Assembly (NCBI RefSeq): GCF_009192745.1
Contig: NZ_VTFV01000001.1
Span: 1-64,000, forward strand
Reading direction: 5' to 3'
DNA from: Arthrobacter citreus
GTDB taxonomy: Bacteria > Actinomycetota > Actinomycetes > Actinomycetales > Micrococcaceae
DNA: 64,000 nt
This document shows, piece after piece, positions 34,682-42,692 of this stretch (its first letter is position 1; each line of letters opens with the position of its first letter). The notes beneath the pieces are model-generated. The model was given only the letters and a program-made list of their open reading frames with translations, did no database searches and was not told the DNA's origin. Made by a program: the position numbers and the translations under genes.

Positions 34682-34850
34682 GGTCTTGACCATCCCGAGC
34701 GGCTGAGAGACCTGGATCAGTGAAGCCGCAGCAACCCTGGTCGGAGTGCTTCCTCCTTGAGGCACTGCGATAGCGAGGTGGACGTCGCAGGAGGCCGCTA
34801 ACCCGGCCCAGGACGTTTTCCGTAGGGTGCTACTGCCAGGACCGATGGAG
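34682..34850 (+). promoter_or_regulatory. SAM riboswitch, S-box (SAM-I) type with enlarged P3, upstream of ssuBAC
   Basis: The core CGAGCGGCTGAGAGACCTGG, TGAAGCCGCAGCAACC is nearly identical to the metN leader, with P2 arms at 34699-34703 and 34725-34729. The matching 3' box GGGTGCTACTGCCAGGACC starts at 34825. Between them the metN copy has about 27 bases, but this copy has about 90, with extra helices (AGTGC/GCACT; CTGCGA/TCGCAG). The ssuB ATG follows only 15 bases after GATGGAG, so control may act at translation initiation. Confidence 0.83.
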
Positions 34851-34857
34851 TGTTCAC

Positions 34858-35685
34858 ATGACTGCAGTACTTTCCTCCGGCTCCCATGCCGTCTCCGCTG
34901 CCCCGCGCACCGCGCCTGACACTGCCCTGTCCGTGACGTTCGACGGCGTTGGCCGCAGCTTCGGCTCCGGTGCAGATGCCCACGTGGTGCTTCGGGACAT
35001 CAACTTCGAAGTGCGCCCCGGGGAAGTCCTGGCGATCCTCGGGTCCAGCGGCTGCGGCAAGTCCACCCTGCTGCGCGCCACCGCAGGGCTCGACGCCGCT
35101 TCCACCGGTCAGGTGCTGATCGACGGGACCGCAGTGCGCGGCATCGACGACCGCTGCGCCGTCGCCTTCCAGGAACCCCGGCTGCTGCCCTGGCAGACCC
35201 TGCAGGCCAACGTTGCCATCGGCTTGCCCAAGGGTGTCAGCGCCAGCGAAGGCAAGGCCAAGGTTTCCGAGCTGCTCAAGCTGGTGGAGCTGGACAGCTT
35301 CGCCAAGCACCAGCCCCGCGCAGTGTCCGGCGGCATGGCCCAGCGTGCTTCGCTGGCCCGTGCGCTGGCCCGCAAACCCGGCGTCCTGCTGCTGGATGAG
35401 CCTTTCGGCGCCCTCGATGCCCTGACCCGTTTGAAGATGCAGGACCTGCTGCTGGACGTGCACCGCGCGGCTCCGGCAACCGTCCTGCTTGTCACGCACG
35501 ACGTCGATGAAGCCCTGCAGCTCGCCGACCGGATCATCGTGCTGGGCCGCGAACCGGGCAAACCCGGCGCCACCATCACCCAAACCATCACCGTGCCCGG
35601 CGCCCGGCCGCGGGACCGTGCCTCGGCCGAGCTTGCCCGAATGCGCGGCGAGCTCCTGGCGAGCCTCGGCGTCGACCGCCACTAA
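34858..35685 (+). CDS. ssuB: aliphatic sulfonate ABC transporter ATPase
   Basis: 275 aa of the SsuB/TauB/NrtD family. Walker A is GSSGCGKST, the Q-loop is in VAFQEPRLLPWQTL, the signature is SGGMAQR, Walker B is VLLLDEPFGALDALTR and the H-loop is VTHDVDEA. The N-terminal 25 residues are a Ser/Ala-rich extension. It is the first gene after the S-box-type riboswitch. Sulfonate specificity is inferred from family and from the sulfur context. Confidence 0.88.
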   Translation: MTAVLSSGSHAVSAAPRTAPDTALSVTFDGVGRSFGSGADAHVVLRDINFEVRPGEVLAILGSSGCGKSTLLRATAGLDAASTGQVLIDGTAVRGIDDRCAVAFQEPRLLPWQTLQANVAIGLPKGVSASEGKAKVSELLKLVELDSFAKHQPRAVSGGMAQRASLARALARKPGVLLLDEPFGALDALTRLKMQDLLLDVHRAAPATVLLVTHDVDEALQLADRIIVLGREPGKPGATITQTITVPGARPRDRASAELARMRGELLASLGVDRH

Positions 35686-35797
35686 GGCCCGTTTTCCCCT
35701 GCCCCCGGTGTCCTGCGGGGCGAATCCGCAGTCCCTCTGTGCCTGCACCCGTGCTTTCCCTGAATTTTTCCGCACCACCCGTCTCGAAGGAATCCCC

Positions 35798-36865
35798 ATG
35801 AACAGCCGTTCCAGCTTCTCCCGCCGCCCGCCCCGCTTCTCCCGCCGCCCGCTCACCGCACTGGCAGCCACCGCCGCCGCCCTCACGCTGGCCCTGACCG
35901 GCTGCGTGGCCGGAGAGGATTCCTCCGGTGCGGCCGCCAATGACGCAGCCGACGGCGGCACCCTGAACATCGACTTCGCCACGTACAACCCGCTCAGCCT
36001 GGTCATCAAGGACCAGGGCTGGCTCGAAGCAACCCTTGAAGAGCAGGGTGTGGAGGTCAACTGGGTGCAGTCCGCCGGGTCGAACAAAGCCAATGAGGCG
36101 CTGCGTGCCGGTGCGATCGACGTCGGCTCCACCGCCGGTTCGGCAGCCCTGCTGGCCCGCTCCAACGGTTCGCCGATCAAGACCATCAGCATCTACTCGC
36201 AGCCGGAATGGGCGGGACTGCTGGTCTCCCCCGATTCGGATATCACCTCGGTAGCTGATCTGGCCGGCAAGTCCGTAGCCGCCACCAAGGGCACCGATCC
36301 GTACTTCTTCCTGGTTCAGGCACTGGAAGAGGCCGGCCTGAGCACCTCAGACGTCACGGTCGAGAACCTGCAGCACGCCGACGGCCGCACCGCCCTCGAG
36401 AACGGTTCGGTGGACGCCTGGTCCGGACTGGATCCGATCATGGCCGGAGCCGAGCACGCCGGCGCCGAGTTCCTCTACCGGAACCTGGACTTCAACACCT
36501 ACGGTTTCCTGAACGCCACTGAGTCCTTCCTCGAGGAAAAGCCGGAACTGGCCCAGACCGTGGTGGACGCCTACGAAAAGGCCCGCGCCTGGGCCGCGGA
36601 GAACCCCGAGGAAACTGCGCAGATCCTCGCCGACGTCGCAGGCCTGGACCTTGAGGTGGCCCGCACCGTGATCCTGGAACGCAGCAACCTCGACGTCGAC
36701 GCCGCCCCGGGCGACGCGCAGCGCAAGGTCCTGGAAAAGGTTGGTCCAGTCTTCGTCGAAACCGGCGACGTCGCCAACCAGAAGGCGATCGACGACGCCG
36801 TGGCCTCCCTGCTCGATGACACCTTCGTGCAGAAGGCCAACGCGGAAACCATCAAGGACTCCTAA
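35798..36865 (+). CDS. ssuA: aliphatic sulfonate ABC transporter substrate-binding lipoprotein
   Basis: 355 aa. An Arg-rich N-terminus (SRRPPRFSRRPL), hydrophobic core and lipobox LTGC place the lipidated Cys near residue 36. The body shows the SsuA/TauA/NrtA pattern: FATYNPLSLVIKDQGWLE, VNWVQSAGSNKANEALRAGAIDVGSTAGSAALLARSNG, DLAGKSVAATKGTDPYFFL and DAWSGLDPIMAGAE. CGAAGGA precedes the ATG. About 110 bases separate it from ssuB. Confidence 0.88.
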   Translation: MNSRSSFSRRPPRFSRRPLTALAATAAALTLALTGCVAGEDSSGAAANDAADGGTLNIDFATYNPLSLVIKDQGWLEATLEEQGVEVNWVQSAGSNKANEALRAGAIDVGSTAGSAALLARSNGSPIKTISIYSQPEWAGLLVSPDSDITSVADLAGKSVAATKGTDPYFFLVQALEEAGLSTSDVTVENLQHADGRTALENGSVDAWSGLDPIMAGAEHAGAEFLYRNLDFNTYGFLNATESFLEEKPELAQTVVDAYEKARAWAAENPEETAQILADVAGLDLEVARTVILERSNLDVDAAPGDAQRKVLEKVGPVFVETGDVANQKAIDDAVASLLDDTFVQKANAETIKDS

Positions 36866-37722
36866 TGAGCACCAATCCTTCTCCTGCCGCTGCACCCGCA
36901 GCGGCAGGCCCGTTCGGACCTTCCGCAGCGCCGGCACCTGTCCGGAAGACCAGCTCCGGCGGCTTCCTGTCCCGGACCTGGGCGCGCGTGGCCCTGGGCC
37001 TGGTGGTTCCCGTCCTGCTGCTGGGCCTCTGGCAGCTGGTCTCCGTGCTCGGCGTCTTCAGCGCCGTGCAGCTGCCCTCTCCGGGCGCGGTGCTGACCTC
37101 GGCTGCGGACCTGATTGAGCGCGGCGAGCTGGGCACGCACATTGCCATCTCCACTCAGCGGGTGCTGACCGGCTTCGCGCTCGGCGCGGCCCTGGGCCTG
37201 GTCCTGGGCGCCCTGCTGGGCCTGTCCAAGCTGGCGGACGTACTGCTGGGCCCGCTGTTCGGTGCGGTACGCGCCGTTCCCTCCCTGGCCCTGGTTCCGC
37301 TGCTGATCCTCTGGATGGGTATCGGTGAGGATTCAAAGGTCACGCTGATCACCATCGGCGCGTTTTTCCCGGTCTTCACCACCGTGTCCCTCGCCCTGCG
37401 CCATGTGGACAAGAACCTCGTCGAAGCGGCCCGTGCCTTCGGCCTGAACGGGATCAGGCTGCTCACCACGGTGCAGCTGCCTGCCGTCGTACCCGCCGTG
37501 TTCTCCGGCCTGCGGCTCGCCCTGGCACAGTCTTGGCTGTTCCTGGTGGCTGCGGAACTGATCGCGTCCTCCATGGGGCTGGGCTTCCTGCTCACGGACT
37601 CCCAGAACAACGGCCGCACCGACCGGATGTTCCTGGCGATCGTGCTGCTGGCAGTTATCGGCAAAACAACGGATGCCCTGCTGGGTGTCGCAGAGAAGTG
37701 GGCAGTGAAGAAGTGGGCGTAA
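36865..37722 (+). CDS. ssuC: aliphatic sulfonate ABC transporter permease
   Basis: 285 aa with six predicted helices and the family EAA loop (EAARAFGLNGIRLLTTVQLPA). RAVPSLALVPLLILWMGIGEDSKVTLITIGAFFPVF and AAELIASSMGLGFLLTDSQN are typical of SsuC/TauC. The ATG shares one base with the ssuA stop. Its own 3' end overlaps the start of the acyl-CoA synthetase gene by ten bases, so the four genes are one operon. Confidence 0.9.
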   Translation: MSTNPSPAAAPAAAGPFGPSAAPAPVRKTSSGGFLSRTWARVALGLVVPVLLLGLWQLVSVLGVFSAVQLPSPGAVLTSAADLIERGELGTHIAISTQRVLTGFALGAALGLVLGALLGLSKLADVLLGPLFGAVRAVPSLALVPLLILWMGIGEDSKVTLITIGAFFPVFTTVSLALRHVDKNLVEAARAFGLNGIRLLTTVQLPAVVPAVFSGLRLALAQSWLFLVAAELIASSMGLGFLLTDSQNNGRTDRMFLAIVLLAVIGKTTDALLGVAEKWAVKKWA

Positions 37723-39692
37723 GCACAGCACTCCAACCAGCAGCCGAACCGGAGTTCGCCACCGAGGCTGAGCGCATCGCGTTCTGGGAGGACGCCGCCC
37801 GGCGCCTGCAGTGGGAACAGCCGTGGCACGCCGCCCACACCTTCCGCCCTCCGCAGCGGCTCAGCGGCCCGGAGGTTCCGGAAGCCGACGCCGAATACTC
37901 CGTCCCGGAAATCGAGTGGTTCGCCGGCGGAAAGCTCAACGTCGCCGTGAACTGCGTGGACCGCCATGTGGCGGCCGGCCGCGGGGACAAAGTGGCGCTG
38001 CACGCCGAGGGCGAGCCCGGCGACCGGCGCAGCATCACCTACGCGCAGCTGCAGAAGGAAGTCTCCAAGGCAGCCAACGCCCTGCTGGCACTGGGCATCG
38101 AAAAAGGCGACCGGGTGGTCATCTACCTGCCCGTCATCGCCGAAACCATCATCATCACCCTGGCCTGCGCCCGGATCGGCGCCATCCACTCACTGGTCTT
38201 CGGCGGCTTCTCCGCCGAGGCCCTGAAGTTCCGGGTGGAAAACACCCGCGCCAAGCTGCTGGTCACCACCGACGGCCAGTTCCGCCGCGGCGCAGCCGTT
38301 CCGGTCAAGGACAACGCGGACGAGGCGGTTTCCGGGGACAACGCGATCGAACATGTGCTGGTCATCCGGCGCACCGGCTGCGACATTGCTTGGACCGAAG
38401 GCCGGGACATCTGGTGGCATGACACCGTGGACACCGCCTCCGACATCCACGAACCCGAGGCCTTCGACGCCGAGACGCCGCTGTTCATCATGTACACCTC
38501 CGGCACCACCGGAAAGCCCAAGGGCCTGGTGCACACCATGGGCGGTTACCTCACCCAGGCGTCCTGGAGCTACGAGTTCCTCTTCGCCAACCCGGACGAA
38601 TCCGCCCGGGATGCGGACGTCCACTGGTGCACCGCGGACCTGGCGTGGGTCACCGCGCACACCTATGAGATGTACGGGCCGCTCTCCAACGGCGTCACCC
38701 AGGTGATCTTTGAAGGCACCCCGAACACCCCGCATCCGGGCCGGCACTTCGAAATCATCGAACGCTACAAGGTGACCAGCTACTACACAGCCCCCACCCT
38801 GGTCCGGTCCCTGATGGGCTGGTTCCCCGACGGCGTCCCGGACACCTGGGACCTGTCCTCCATCCGGCTGCTGGGCACCGTGGGCGAAGCCGTGAACCCG
38901 GAAGTCTGGCGCTGGATGCGGGAGAACATCGGCCGAGGCGAAGTTCCCGTAATCGACACCTGGTGGCAGTCCGAAACCGGCGCCACCATCCTCTCCCCGC
39001 GCCAGACGGACACCGTCTTCAAGCCCGGCTGCGCCTCCCGCGCCCTGCCCGGCGTTTCCACCCGGATCGTCGACGAGCACGGCGCCGATGTGCCCCCGAA
39101 CGTCCAGGGCTTTATTGTGGTGGATAAGACCGGGCCGTCCATGGCGCGCACCTGCTGGGGCGACCCGCAGCGCTACCTCTCCTCCTACTGGCGGCAGTAC
39201 GCGCAGCAGGGCTGGTTCCTGGCCGGGGACGGAGCCCGCTATGACGACGACGGCGACACCTGGATCCTGGGGCGGGTGGACGACGTCCTGAATGTCTCCG
39301 GACACCGGCTCTCCACAATCGAGATCGAGTCCGCGCTGGTCTCCCATCCTTGGGTGGTCGAAGCCGGGGTCTGCCCGGTGGCCGATCCGAAGACCGGGCA
39401 CGCCATCGCCGCGTTCGTGGTCCTCACCGAGACCGCGTCGCAGGACGCAGAAACCGTTACCGCGCAGCTGCGGGCCCATGTGGCGAAGGAGATCGGACCG
39501 ATTGCCAAGCCCGCCGCCGTCGTCGCGGTTCCGGACGTGCCCAAGACCCGCTCCGGCAAGATCATGCGGCGCCTGCTCACCCAGCTGTTCGAGGGCACCA
39601 CGCTCGGGGACACCACCAGCCTGCAGAACGAACCCTGCATTCCCGCGATCCATGCCGTGTGCGAAGCGCGCCGGACCGGGGCCGGGAACTAA
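37713..39692 (+). CDS. acetyl-CoA synthetase-like acyl-CoA ligase
   Basis: 659 aa, full Acs length. It activates acetate (or a similarly small acid) to the CoA thioester through an acyl-AMP. The AMP-binding P-loop is YTSGTTGKPKG, the acetate-pocket motif is DTWWQSETGA (the second Trp limits acyl size in Acs), the hinge motif is GRVDDVLNVSGHRLST, and the C-terminal catalytic lysine, a known acetylation target, lies in TRSGKIMRR. The GTG start at 37713 overlaps ssuC. Presence in a riboswitch-controlled sulfonate operon is unusual and suggests it handles a carboxylate linked to the transported compound. Confidence 0.88.
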   Translation: MGVSTALQPAAEPEFATEAERIAFWEDAARRLQWEQPWHAAHTFRPPQRLSGPEVPEADAEYSVPEIEWFAGGKLNVAVNCVDRHVAAGRGDKVALHAEGEPGDRRSITYAQLQKEVSKAANALLALGIEKGDRVVIYLPVIAETIIITLACARIGAIHSLVFGGFSAEALKFRVENTRAKLLVTTDGQFRRGAAVPVKDNADEAVSGDNAIEHVLVIRRTGCDIAWTEGRDIWWHDTVDTASDIHEPEAFDAETPLFIMYTSGTTGKPKGLVHTMGGYLTQASWSYEFLFANPDESARDADVHWCTADLAWVTAHTYEMYGPLSNGVTQVIFEGTPNTPHPGRHFEIIERYKVTSYYTAPTLVRSLMGWFPDGVPDTWDLSSIRLLGTVGEAVNPEVWRWMRENIGRGEVPVIDTWWQSETGATILSPRQTDTVFKPGCASRALPGVSTRIVDEHGADVPPNVQGFIVVDKTGPSMARTCWGDPQRYLSSYWRQYAQQGWFLAGDGARYDDDGDTWILGRVDDVLNVSGHRLSTIEIESALVSHPWVVEAGVCPVADPKTGHAIAAFVVLTETASQDAETVTAQLRAHVAKEIGPIAKPAAVVAVPDVPKTRSGKIMRRLLTQLFEGTTLGDTTSLQNEPCIPAIHAVCEARRTGAGN

Positions 39693-39961
39693 TGCGCAGT
39701 GCTGTGAACCCTGGCCAGGGTCACCCGGTCCAGTTCCACCGCTCCGCCCATGGCACGGTGCAGGCGCAGGAACTCCACGGGGGAGACCTCCAGGAACGAG
39801 GTGTCGTTCTTCTCCGGCAGCAGTTCGGGATGCCCGCCGTCCATCATCTCGGTGAACATCTGCTCCGCGGCGACGCGGGTCATCGGCTCGGTGGGAGTGA
39901 TCTTGTGGTTCGCGGACGCCAGTTTGTAGCCGGTTTCAACCACGATCACGTACTCGTCCAT
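39689..39961 (-). CDS. small hypothetical protein on the opposite strand within the sulfur cluster
   Basis: 90 aa from ATG at 39961 (GGGAG upstream); an in-frame TTG at 40030 would give 113 aa. The composition is protein-like (VIVVETGYKLASANHKITPTEP; LEVSPVEFLRLHRAMGG), while the other frames here read as typical His/Gly-rich shadows. No family recognised. It converges on the acyl-CoA synthetase gene with a four-base overlap and is back-to-back with metY. Confidence 0.55.
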   Translation of the reverse strand: MDEYVIVVETGYKLASANHKITPTEPMTRVAAEQMFTEMMDGGHPELLPEKNDTSFLEVSPVEFLRLHRAMGGAVELDRVTLARVHSTAH

Positions 39962-40082
39962 GCCCGCTCCCAGGATTGCCCCGCTGCAACTGTCCTCAAC
40001 ATTGTTGGTATCCAGCACCCAATAAAGCAACCATTGGCGAACCGCCTACCCGCGGTTCCCCCAAGGAAGGAGCACTCAGTCC

Positions 40083-41444
40083 ATGAGTGACCGCCAGTTC
40101 GGATTCCGTACCCGCGCTCTGCACGCCGGTGGAACACCCGACGCCATCCACGGCGCACGTGCCGTTCCCATCTACCAGTCGACGTCGTTCGTCTTCAAGG
40201 ACACCGCCGACGCCGCCAACCTCTTCTCGCTGCAGAAGTACGGCAACATCTACTCCCGGATCGGCAACCCCACGGTCGCCGCGTTCGAGGAGCGCATCGC
40301 CTCCCTTGAGGGTGGAATCGGTGCGGTGGCGACGGCGTCGGGCATGTCAGCGGAATTCGTCACCTTCGCGGCGATCTGCTCCGCCGGGGACCACATCGTC
40401 GCCGCTTCCCAGCTCTACGGCGGCACGGTCACGCAGCTGGACGTGACGCTGCGCCGCTTCGGCATCGAAACCACCTTCGTTCCCGGCACCGACCCGGCGG
40501 ACTACGCCGCGGCCATCCAGGAAAACACCAAGGCCGTGTACGCGGAAGTGGTAGCCAACCCCAGCGGCGAGGTCACCGACATTGAGGGCCTGGCCAAGGT
40601 GGCGCACGACGCCGGTGTGCCGCTGATCCTCGATGCCACCCTGAGCACGCCCTACCTGGTGCAGCCGTTCAAGCACGGCGCGGACATTGTGATCCACTCC
40701 GCCACCAAGTTCATCGGCGGGCACGGCACCACCCTGGGCGGCGTCGTCGTGGAAGCCGGCACCTTCAACTGGGGCAACGGCAAGTTCCCGGCCATGACCG
40801 AGCCGGTGCCGTCCTACGGCAACATCTCCTGGTGGGGGAACTTCGGCGAGTACGGCTTCCTGACCAAGCTGCGCTCCGAACAGCTGCGCGACATTGGGCC
40901 CACGCTCTCCGCGCAGTCCGCGTTCCAGCTGCTGCAGGGGGTTGAAACCCTGGCCCAGCGCGTGGACGAGCACCTGCGCAACGCCCAGGCCGTGGCCGAA
41001 TGGCTTCAGGCCGATGAGCGGGTGGCCTGGGTGTCCTACGCCGGCCTTGAATCCCACCCGCACCACGAACGGGCCCAAAAGTACCTGCCCAAGGGCCCGG
41101 GTTCCGTCTTCAGCTTCGGCGTCAAGGGCGGCCGTTCTGCCGGACAGACGTTCATCGAATCCCTGCAGCTTGCCTCGCACCTGGCCAACGTGGGCGACTC
41201 CCGCACCCTGGTGATCCATCCGGCGTCGACCACCCACCAGCAGCTCTCCCCCGAGCAGCTTGCAGCCGGCGGCGTGCCGGAGGACCTTGTGCGCATCTCC
41301 GTTGGCCTGGAGGACCTGGAGGATATTCTCTGGGACCTTGACCAGGCGCTTACCGCAGCCGCCGCGGATACGGCGCCCGCCGCCGTCGAACCCGCCGCGT
41401 CCTGCAGCCTTCCGCTTGAAACCGAGGAGTCAGCCAATGTCTGA
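40083..41444 (+). CDS. metY: O-acetylhomoserine sulfhydrylase (bifunctional OAH/OAS type)
   Basis: 453 aa PLP enzyme of the Cys/Met metabolism family. It makes homocysteine from O-acetylhomoserine and sulfide. It begins FRTRALHAGGTPDAIHGARAVPIYQSTSFVFKD; PLP-contacting YSRIGNPTVAAFE and ASGMSAEF follow, and the Schiff-base lysine is in HSATKFIGGHG. HPASTTHQQLSPE and VRISVGLEDLEDI complete the family pattern. The 430-aa class with a long NWGNGKFPAMTEP insert is MetY rather than MetB. AAGGAAGGAG precedes the ATG. It is the assimilation step for sulfur released by the monooxygenases. Confidence 0.95.
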   Translation: MSDRQFGFRTRALHAGGTPDAIHGARAVPIYQSTSFVFKDTADAANLFSLQKYGNIYSRIGNPTVAAFEERIASLEGGIGAVATASGMSAEFVTFAAICSAGDHIVAASQLYGGTVTQLDVTLRRFGIETTFVPGTDPADYAAAIQENTKAVYAEVVANPSGEVTDIEGLAKVAHDAGVPLILDATLSTPYLVQPFKHGADIVIHSATKFIGGHGTTLGGVVVEAGTFNWGNGKFPAMTEPVPSYGNISWWGNFGEYGFLTKLRSEQLRDIGPTLSAQSAFQLLQGVETLAQRVDEHLRNAQAVAEWLQADERVAWVSYAGLESHPHHERAQKYLPKGPGSVFSFGVKGGRSAGQTFIESLQLASHLANVGDSRTLVIHPASTTHQQLSPEQLAAGGVPEDLVRISVGLEDLEDILWDLDQALTAAAADTAPAAVEPAASCSLPLETEESANV

Positions 41445-41928
41445 GAACCGCACCTGGGTGGGGCCCAGCGCCCCGGAACGCCTGTCGCTGCTGCGTTCGG
41501 CCACATCGATCGCCATTGTGGGTGCCTCGGACAAACCGTCCCGTGCCTCCTACTTTGTGGCCACGTACCTGCTCTCCTCCTCGCCGTACAAGGTGTACTT
41601 CGTGAACCCGGTGGCCAAGGAAATCCTGGGCCAGCCGGTGTACGCCTCGCTGGCGGACCTGCCGGAGACCCCGGACATCGTGGACGTGTTCCGCCGGCAC
41701 GACGACCTGCCTACAGTCCTGGAGGAAGCCAAGGCCGTGGGCGCCAAGACGCTGTGGCTGCAGCTGGGGTCCTGGCATGAAGAGGTTGCCCGAGACGCGG
41801 AAGCCGCCGGAATGAACGTGGTGATGGACCGCTGCGTGAAGATCGAGCACGCCCGGTTCCACGGTGGCCTGAACCTCGCGGGCTTCAACACCGGGGTGAT
41901 CTCCTCCAAGCGGCAGCTCACCGCCTAG
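41437..41928 (+). CDS. CoA-binding domain protein next to metY
   Basis: 163 aa, CoA_binding_2 Rossmann domain: ATSIAIVGASDKPSRASYFVATYLL, YKVYFVNPVAKEILGQPVYASLADLPETPDIVDVFRRHDDLP, and KTLWLQLGSWHEEVARDAEAAGMNVVMDRCVKIEHARF. The ATG lies inside the end of metY (eight-base overlap), so the two are translationally coupled. Linkage of this family to metY suggests a role in methionine synthesis or its control, but none is proven. Confidence 0.88.
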   Translation: MSENRTWVGPSAPERLSLLRSATSIAIVGASDKPSRASYFVATYLLSSSPYKVYFVNPVAKEILGQPVYASLADLPETPDIVDVFRRHDDLPTVLEEAKAVGAKTLWLQLGSWHEEVARDAEAAGMNVVMDRCVKIEHARFHGGLNLAGFNTGVISSKRQLTA

Positions 41929-41963
41929 CCTTCCCTCACCGGAGCGGGCAGTGCGCGGGATAC

Positions 41964-42692
41964 TCAGTCGCGGCCGGAGCCGTGCCCGCGGTTGCCGTCC
42001 TTGCCCGCATCGCCGCGGCCCGGGCCGTCCTGGCCTTTGTCCCGGCCGGGTCCCTGGCCGTTGTTTCCGCCCGGGCGTCCCGGACGGTCCTGGCCTTTCT
42101 GCCCCTGGGAGAAGCCATCACGGTCTGCTTCCGATCCATGCCCCGGGTTGTCGCGGCGGCCGCTGCCGCTGTTCCACCCGGATTCCGCAGGCTTGCCGGC
42201 GTACTGCCCGGGCTCTTCGGGAGCCTGCCCGCCGGGCACCGGGGCTTCCTCCGCGGGCACCGGGACGGGCTCAACCGGTGTGGCGGGAGCGACCGGCGGC
42301 AGTGTGGCCGGGTCCGGTTCAATGGGTGTGGCGGCCGGAACGGGGGCGGGAACCTGCTCGTACTCCACGGGCGCAGGCACATCGTGGGTGTCTTCGGCCG
42401 TGATCCACAGGCCGCCGTTGGTGGCTGCCACTCCGGTGGTACCGGCTGCCATGGCCGCGATGATCGCGCCGCCAAGCATGTAGCCGCGCCTGCGTGAAAT
42501 CTTCTTCAAGGGGGTCACCCCGGGTGTAAAGAAGGCTTCCAGCTCAGGGGACGGTTCCGGGGCAGGCATGCGTGCTTCAGCCCGCAGGTCCAGGAGGGCG
42601 TCGCTCAACTCCCGGGTTTCCCCTACCCCTGATTCCATCAGGAGGCGCCGGATCACATCTGCGTCACTGGGGTTGCTGGACGTGCTGTTCAT
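41964..42692 (-). CDS. putative membrane partner (anti-sigma-like) of the adjacent ECF sigma factor
   Basis: 242 aa. The N-terminal 65 residues are cytoplasmic and charged. One membrane segment lies at about 70-90 (GYMLGGAIIAAMAAGTTGVAA), then a Pro/Val/Ala-rich stretch and a highly polar C-terminus rich in Gly, Arg, Asp, Gln and Lys (about residues 165-242). It overlaps the sigma gene by 29 bases, the usual arrangement for an anti-sigma factor, but the HxxxCxxC zinc motif is absent. The call rests on position and topology. Confidence 0.6.
   Translation of the reverse strand: MNSTSSNPSDADVIRRLLMESGVGETRELSDALLDLRAEARMPAPEPSPELEAFFTPGVTPLKKISRRRGYMLGGAIIAAMAAGTTGVAATNGGLWITAEDTHDVPAPVEYEQVPAPVPAATPIEPDPATLPPVAPATPVEPVPVPAEEAPVPGGQAPEEPGQYAGKPAESGWNSGSGRRDNPGHGSEADRDGFSQGQKGQDRPGRPGGNNGQGPGRDKGQDGPGRGDAGKDGNRGHGSGRD

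Noticed and set aside
34682-34850. TPP riboswitch
   Set aside because: GCGGCTGAGAGACC looks like the THI-box CUGAGA, but the CCCUUGAACCUGAUC and GGGUAAUxCCAGCG boxes are missing, and the GCAACC and GGTGCTA boxes fit an S-box instead.
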